Positions 59,101-64,000 of a DNA stretch of 64,000 nt are shown here, in pieces. Position 1 is the stretch's first letter, and each line of letters starts with the position of its first letter. The stretch covers positions 1 to 64,000 of the forward strand of contig BDIU01000370.1 in NCBI GenBank assembly GCA_002118135.1, read 5' to 3'. This DNA is from Trebouxia sp. TZW2008. Taxonomy: Eukaryota; Chlorophyta; Trebouxiophyceae; Trebouxiales; Trebouxiaceae. Under the pieces are notes generated by a model. The model ran no database searches, had not been told where the DNA came from, and saw nothing but the letters and a program-made list of their open reading frames with translations. Made by a program: the position numbers and the translations under genes.

Positions 59101-62100
59101 GGACATGGAAGATGACTTGGGCAGCGATCAGACAGGTGAAAGCCAGACTCACCACTGCAGCTGATTGCTGCGAAGTATTATCTTGCTGTGCTGTGCTGTG
59201 CACTGCAACGCTGTGCAGTGCAGGTCCCGTACATTGGCATGACTGACTAGCATGGCCACAATATGTTCCAAAGCATCTGATGAGCAGCAGCATGGTGATG
59301 CGTCCAAGCAGCTGCTGTGCTTTTCCCTGCTCGGTCTGCTTATACAGGTAGGTTTGCGGCCAACTGAATGCCTGTTGCTTGCTGCAGGTGGTGTCAACCT
59401 TGATGGCACAGATGACAGGGGTCTTGAGTCCTTTTTGCAGCCTGCAAGTCGTACAGCTAGTGGTCATTTGATGATGGAGGATGATGACATGCCAAGTGGG
59501 TTGCTTGGCTCCCTGCTGCTCAACTGACCTGCATGTTGCATGAGGGAGGAATGCGCGTGCATCAGCTTCAAGCAGCTTGGATCAAAGCAGGGCAGATAGC
59601 CAGATAGCACTTGTACAGTAGAGACCACAGAGCAATGCTGCTCAGACTGTTTTTGCTTTACTCCCCCCCCACTGTGTGCACAATGTAGTGCTCCAGTGGC
59701 ACGCTTGCTTTGTGCTTGTAAGCTGGCCGCTAGCAATTGTAAACATTTAGAGAATTTTACCTTGTAATGTATGTTCACCCATTTCAAGCCACTTATGTTT
59801 TGCTGCCTTGTCATTTGGCTGAAAAGCTGTTTGCAGTCTGGATCATTGCTTGGTCTGACTGATATTTCCTGAAGCTTTCAAGCTGAAGGCATAGATGCAA
59901 TGGGCATTTGCATACTTCCCTGCATGTTCACATACTTAGGACGCTGCCTTGTCAGTTTAGTTTCGCTTTCCTGGCTATAGGCCCTGTGCAAGCATGCAGA
60001 ATGACTCAGCATCAGCGCCCACTGTTGCCTGTTACTTGCCATTCCTCCAAAAGTCTATGGCAGCAGACAACGAGAAGGTTTTGCTGCACGTGCATACAAG
60101 CACCATACCTGTATGCGAGTCATGCCTTGAGCAGTGTTCTCCAGTGCATTCTCATTGCATCAACACCTGCACTCTGACAGTGCTGGGATGTAGGTCCCAG
60201 CCCAGAGCAAGCTCGTCGCAGTCCTGAGCTAGCTCTTGCTTTATCAGCCGGGTATCAACATGACCCTGAAGAGCTCATGCACATGCAGCAAGCTCTCTTC
60301 ACTGGCCCGCAACTGGACGGGCCTGCTGGACCCAAAAGACGCTCCAAATCTGCTGACCCAGGTGGCCTTCAGTCTTTCTCTCAACAGCACACAGACTGCC
60401 TGCATCATCAGCTCGCCTATCACGCATGACCTTCTGCAAAGCAGAGTATCCTCGTGCATAAGCACCACTTGAGTTGTGCACGCTGTGATTCAGTGGGTAC
60501 TTTCATTGGCTTGGCCCCATAAGCTAAAACCTCATCACCAACAGATTAAGCATGTTGTCATGACAAAGGTGATGTTCAGCCAAAACCACTGAAGATTTTC
60601 TGACGCTTGCAGCACCGTTCATCAAGCCCGCCACCTTTGCTGAGGGACAGGCTCCCAATGTCTGGAGGCGGCCACAACCTGCTCTGCAACCTCCCACCAA
60701 CACTTCACAGGGTGAGCACCTCTGATTGATTGCGTCACCATTTATTGCCACTATCTTGATGTGCATGATTGCTACATTTGTGACTGTCTGCGGACATTCT
60801 TGCAACCAAGATCTCACCCCATTAGCAGCACTTCAATGTGGCACTTGCAGCTTACTGTCACCTTATCAAAGCCTGTCTCATAATCTCCATCTTGCATCTC
60901 CCAGCGACCACTCTTGGCTTATGCAAATGAGTATCCGCCTGTCTGCTTGCCTTCCGCAATCAAGACCTGCTAGATTGGACATGCCACTTGTGGCAGAAGA
61001 GTGCAAGTACTGGCAGCCTCAAAAGCCATAGGACAAAGTATGTGAGACCACTGCAAGCCCTGGCATCTGCAATCATCACAGTACAACGTCAAGCCTGCAT
61101 GCAGAAGAGCCAGCGTCTCCCAGCTCTACAGCCCTGGTCATAGCAGACTTACCCACCAGCCACGCAAGCAGCCAGCCAGAGGCACACAAATTTGATGTCA
61201 ATGCTACCTCTGGCTGTTTGGTCGATGCTGGTCTCATGCTGGGACAATCCTGTCGAGTTGGCTGGTCTCCCAATGGCACCCTGGTCATTCCAGGTATGCT
61301 GGTACTAGTGACAGAATGCATAGACTGAAGGCGCTGACCAGACTTGGAACACTGAGTATGGAGTGTACGCATATAGCAGACTCTGGTAGTACTGTGCAGT
61401 GCGTTGCACCATGACAGCCAGGTTGGCTTTGTTCACCTGCAACATGGGCCTTTAATTTGAATCTTGGGAGGTGGCCAATTGGAACAGCTCAGAGTGGTGT
61501 GGTCTGTTTGGCACATAGCAGTCTGCAATGTTCTGTGACATGTCACACCATGTTGCAGAGTGTTATGGAGCCAAACATGCTGCCAACATGTGGAGCAAAA
61601 CCTCTCGAGGTCTGCCCAGTTGCCAACTGCATGTCCAGTGCACAGTTGGAAGCATCCTCCATGACTTTCACTGGTAATTGCTGGCTGCAAAAGCAATGCT
61701 TGACGCTGCATACCAGGTGCATCCAAATCAGTCCGCATGCTGTGACTCTTTTCCAGCTCTGTGAAAGCTTTTCGCTTGCTTCTGAGAAGATGCAGTGGGT
61801 ATTCTTGGTCGCAGGTCGGGGGGCTCTGCAATCTGGCATCACCTTTGCTCGAATTGCACATCTGCCCACACCTGTGTTCCCTCGAGCTGACAGAAGGAAG
61901 CCCGTCAAAGAGCAGCGGCAGATTCTCAAGCAACAAGAGGACACGCAGCGCAGGCATCTGGAGCAAGCTTTGCAGTTGCATTTAGAAAGCAGCTTGCCAG
62001 ACCCGGCTCAGCCCTCAGGTAAGCATACCAGTTTGCATGATGCCAAATGCCTTCTCGTCGCAGATGTTGCTGAATTGCTCACCTTTGAGTTGAACTGACA

Positions 62101-64000
62101 ATGAGGCATGCGTGCTGTGTTATCACTGCTAGTATAGCGTACAGCACAAGTCAATTCTGCCATGTCTGCACACTGCACTGCTGTTGAGCACACTTGTCAG
62201 GGATGCACATAAACAGATGATCACAGCAGGAGAAGCTGCTGCTGCAAGGTTTGTGTGCTTGATCCAAGCTGAACACTTGCAAGCTGGTCTGCTCTATAAA
62301 GTGATGTCGCCCCAAAGACATTGTCAACGGCTTGTCTAGCGTGTTGTTGGTCTTGAACACGCTTGCCACTTACTGCGCAGGGGCTGTGACAGTGACCGAT
62401 GGGTTGTCTGACCCAATGCTGGCTGATGAGCAGGACAGCTATCCACCTGGTACGCATAGTGCATACTGTCATACTTTGTGAACACACGAACCACCTACAT
62501 ACACTGCTTGCTCAACTTGTTGCAACGAGAGATGGCTGGTGTAAGGACATGTCGTCAGCATAAAGCTGCACTGTATCTCAGGAACCGCTGCTCATACCAT
62601 ATTCTCACAAACTGATTCGCCTTCTGCTGCAGCCTTGTTTATGTAGGATCGCCTCCTCTGTACATGCACTTATATTTGTTGTGTTCAAACACTCAGAGTG
62701 TGATTATGACAGTGCACATGCTATGCAGCCTCTGCACAAGACGACAGTGGTCCAGTCATTCCAAGGTGGCGGCTGAAGTGCAAGTGCGAGTCTGAGCTGG
62801 AAGTCCTGCATGACAAGCTGACTTCACTCAGCAAAGCCATTCTTGACAATGTGAGTCAGCCATGCATCATTCATCTGCTGTGTGCAACACAGAGAATTGC
62901 GCGCTGCACCATCAAAGCTGTCAAGCAAGCTATCTAAAATCAAGTCTGTCAGTTGCAAGGCCAAACATCAGCTGCTGTGGCATTGCAGCTTCGGAACCAC
63001 CATGTTGCGCAATATGGGTCTGTTGTTGCCTGCTGCTTCCAATCAATCTGCAGATATTTTGTGCTTGTAGATGAAAGGTGTGTCTATCATGCCTATCTGG
63101 TACCTGATGCAAAGGCGTGTGTATTGGTCAAATTTTGTGCACTGTCACTAAGATGTGTTTATGGGTGTGCACTGCAGGCGGATAAAGTGCAGGCTTTAGT
63201 TGTGCAACAGCAGATGTACACCTGGACATTGGTTTTTGTGCTGTATGCCGCCATTGATGACCGCTCAGAGATTGACCTTGCAGACAGGCCCATTTGGCCA
63301 ACAATGCAGCGCAGAGCAGACCTGAGCCATTGGCTGCAGGCAAGCCGGCCGTGTTCCTCATTCCTACACATATAGCCATGTTGAGTCATCTGTCAACGCA
63401 AGCTGTGTTGAGCACGGCAGCAGGGCATGTGATATGCCATTCAACCCACATGCAAGATGTAATATTGTCATCGTGATGAGGCCCACATCAAACAGCACCT
63501 ATCAAGACATTGATGTCAGAGTGGATGCCTCAACACAAAGCAGAGCTGTGCACCTGCTGAAGTGCAACCAACACGGCCTGTGCAAAGCAGCACTTGCATT
63601 TGTATCCCTGCAGCTTCTCTTCTTGCTTCTACTTAGTCAGCCACACGCACTCAGGTTTGTGATTTCTGTGCAGGTGGCAGCGGCACCAGGAATGCAGGCT
63701 GGCCTCCATGGCAACCGCCCATCTGGCCTGCAGCAGATTGCTTCACTCCTATCTGGGCATCAAACAGCTGCAGCTGCTGTTGTAGCAGCCTCCTTGGGAG
63801 ATGTACGGCTGGCCACATTGATCTCTCAGGTGATACACAGTCAATGCTGTGCCCATCATAGTGCCCACAAGATGATTTTTGTTGCATTTCAGCTTGCACA
63901 TCAGGGCCTCAGCTGCTCAGCTCAGCTTCACAAAGTCTTGTGAATACAGAAGTTTGAGCCAACCATTGTTAGCTATGACGTGTTGTCCAAGTCGTCTGGC
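53142..64000 (+). CDS. NUP98: NUP98-NUP96 nucleoporin precursor, 3' end beyond window
   Basis: NUP98 is the FG nucleoporin of the central channel; NUP96 is a scaffold member of the NUP107-160 complex. Exons: 53142-53160, 53240-53328, 53404-53463, 53532-53609, 53692-53748, 53850-54102, 54357-54523, 54794-~55771, 56187-56376, 56829-57180, 57597-57821, 58234-58472, 58918-59135, 59388-59495 or 59527, then NUP96 exons 60194-60361, 60613-60711, ~61080-61293, 61815-62018, 62381-62449, 62729-62850, 63178-~63340, 63674-63829. Dozens of PAFG/GFGA repeats fill exons 1-8. [10 protein letters not shown] is a conserved NUP98 motif. The autoproteolytic domain runs from [18 protein letters not shown] to [13 protein letters not shown], with cleavage expected between F and [21 protein letters not shown] and ASLLSGHQ...LATLISQ mark NUP96. 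The donor of the long FG exon and some NUP96 exons are unresolved. Confidence 0.88.
56710..56822 (+). repeat. Frame-broken copy of NUP98 exon 56829-57180 start
   Basis: Its first ~100 bp (gccaagtggatctgggggtg, then cctgcacctgagccatct) parallel the exon start at 56829. An extra G relative to the exon shifts the frame, so splicing into this acceptor from the 56376 donor would soon reach a stop. Confidence 0.85.
57409..57437. repeat. (CAAT)n microsatellite
   Basis: About seven uninterrupted caat units, intronic in NUP98. Confidence 0.92.
58749..58844. repeat. 96-nt imperfect hairpin in a NUP98 intron
   Basis: The arm 58763-58793 (gctgggcctagcatgcagaa and onward) pairs with 58801-58830 (reverse complement, few mismatches) across a 7-nt loop. 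Pairing resumes outside with atgatga and tcatcat. The size and bulge pattern resemble a microRNA precursor or a short foldback element. Confidence 0.75.
59717..59767 (+). terminator. Candidate polyadenylation words (TGTAA) after the NUP98 stop
   Basis: TGTAA occurs at 59717-59721, 59738-59742 and 59763-59767, about 190-240 bp after the in-frame stop at 59527. TGTAA is the usual chlorophyte poly(A) signal, so transcripts of NUP98 alone could end here. Confidence 0.45.

Noticed and set aside
1..64000. tRNA, rRNA, bacterial operon, insertion sequence or prophage
   Set aside because: I scanned for cloverleaf-like arms, transposase motifs and terminal repeats and found none that held up. All well-supported genes are spliced nuclear genes.

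Overview
The window is nuclear DNA from a green alga (Chlorophyta). Three things show this. Every gene is split by many GT-AG introns, and exon ends join in phase. The predicted proteins match plant and algal families: a PHT4 anion transporter, a plant DRP1 dynamin, LURP-one-related, a DUF2358 plastid-type protein and a Nup98 with plant-like features. TGTAA, the usual chlorophyte polyadenylation word, follows some stops. A cilium gene (CFAP251) means the lineage makes, or recently made, flagellate cells. A zoospore-forming trebouxiophyte or chlorophycean would fit, but I cannot name the genus.

Layout: 1503-6670 (+) PHT4/SLC17 transporter; 6856-15880 (-) CFAP251/WDR66, the calmodulin-like spoke-associated WD protein; 16944-18686 (+) LURP-one-related protein; 20284-22223 (+) small coiled-coil protein, unrecognised; 23331-30208 (-) DRP1-type dynamin; 30858-33662 (+) leucine-rich-repeat protein; 33876-42415 (+) very long disordered, acidic and basic nuclear-type protein; 43264-45631 (+) Ser-rich protein with a destruction-box match; 46201-50256 (-) 6-phosphogluconate dehydrogenase with a probable plastid transit exon; 51074-52730 (-) DUF2358 protein with a transit-like N terminus; 53142 to the window end (+) NUP98-NUP96 nucleoporin precursor, cut by the window edge. 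Three pairs are divergent and share short promoter regions (CFAP251/LURP, dynamin/LRR, DUF2358/NUP98). The genes are an ordinary eukaryotic mix, not an operon.

The most unusual property is structural. Introns of at least five genes contain diverged partial copies of the exon next to them, often including a splice boundary. CFAP251 has such copies around nearly every exon after the first two, some intact in frame and some frame-broken. The PHT4, dynamin, NUP98 and disordered-protein genes show the same pattern. A nearly perfect 130-bp inverted repeat and a 560-bp CTGAGGG minisatellite lie in dynamin introns, and a 96-nt hairpin lies in a NUP98 intron. Exon coordinates were worked out by hand from splice consensus, reading phase and family similarity. 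First exons are the least certain part.
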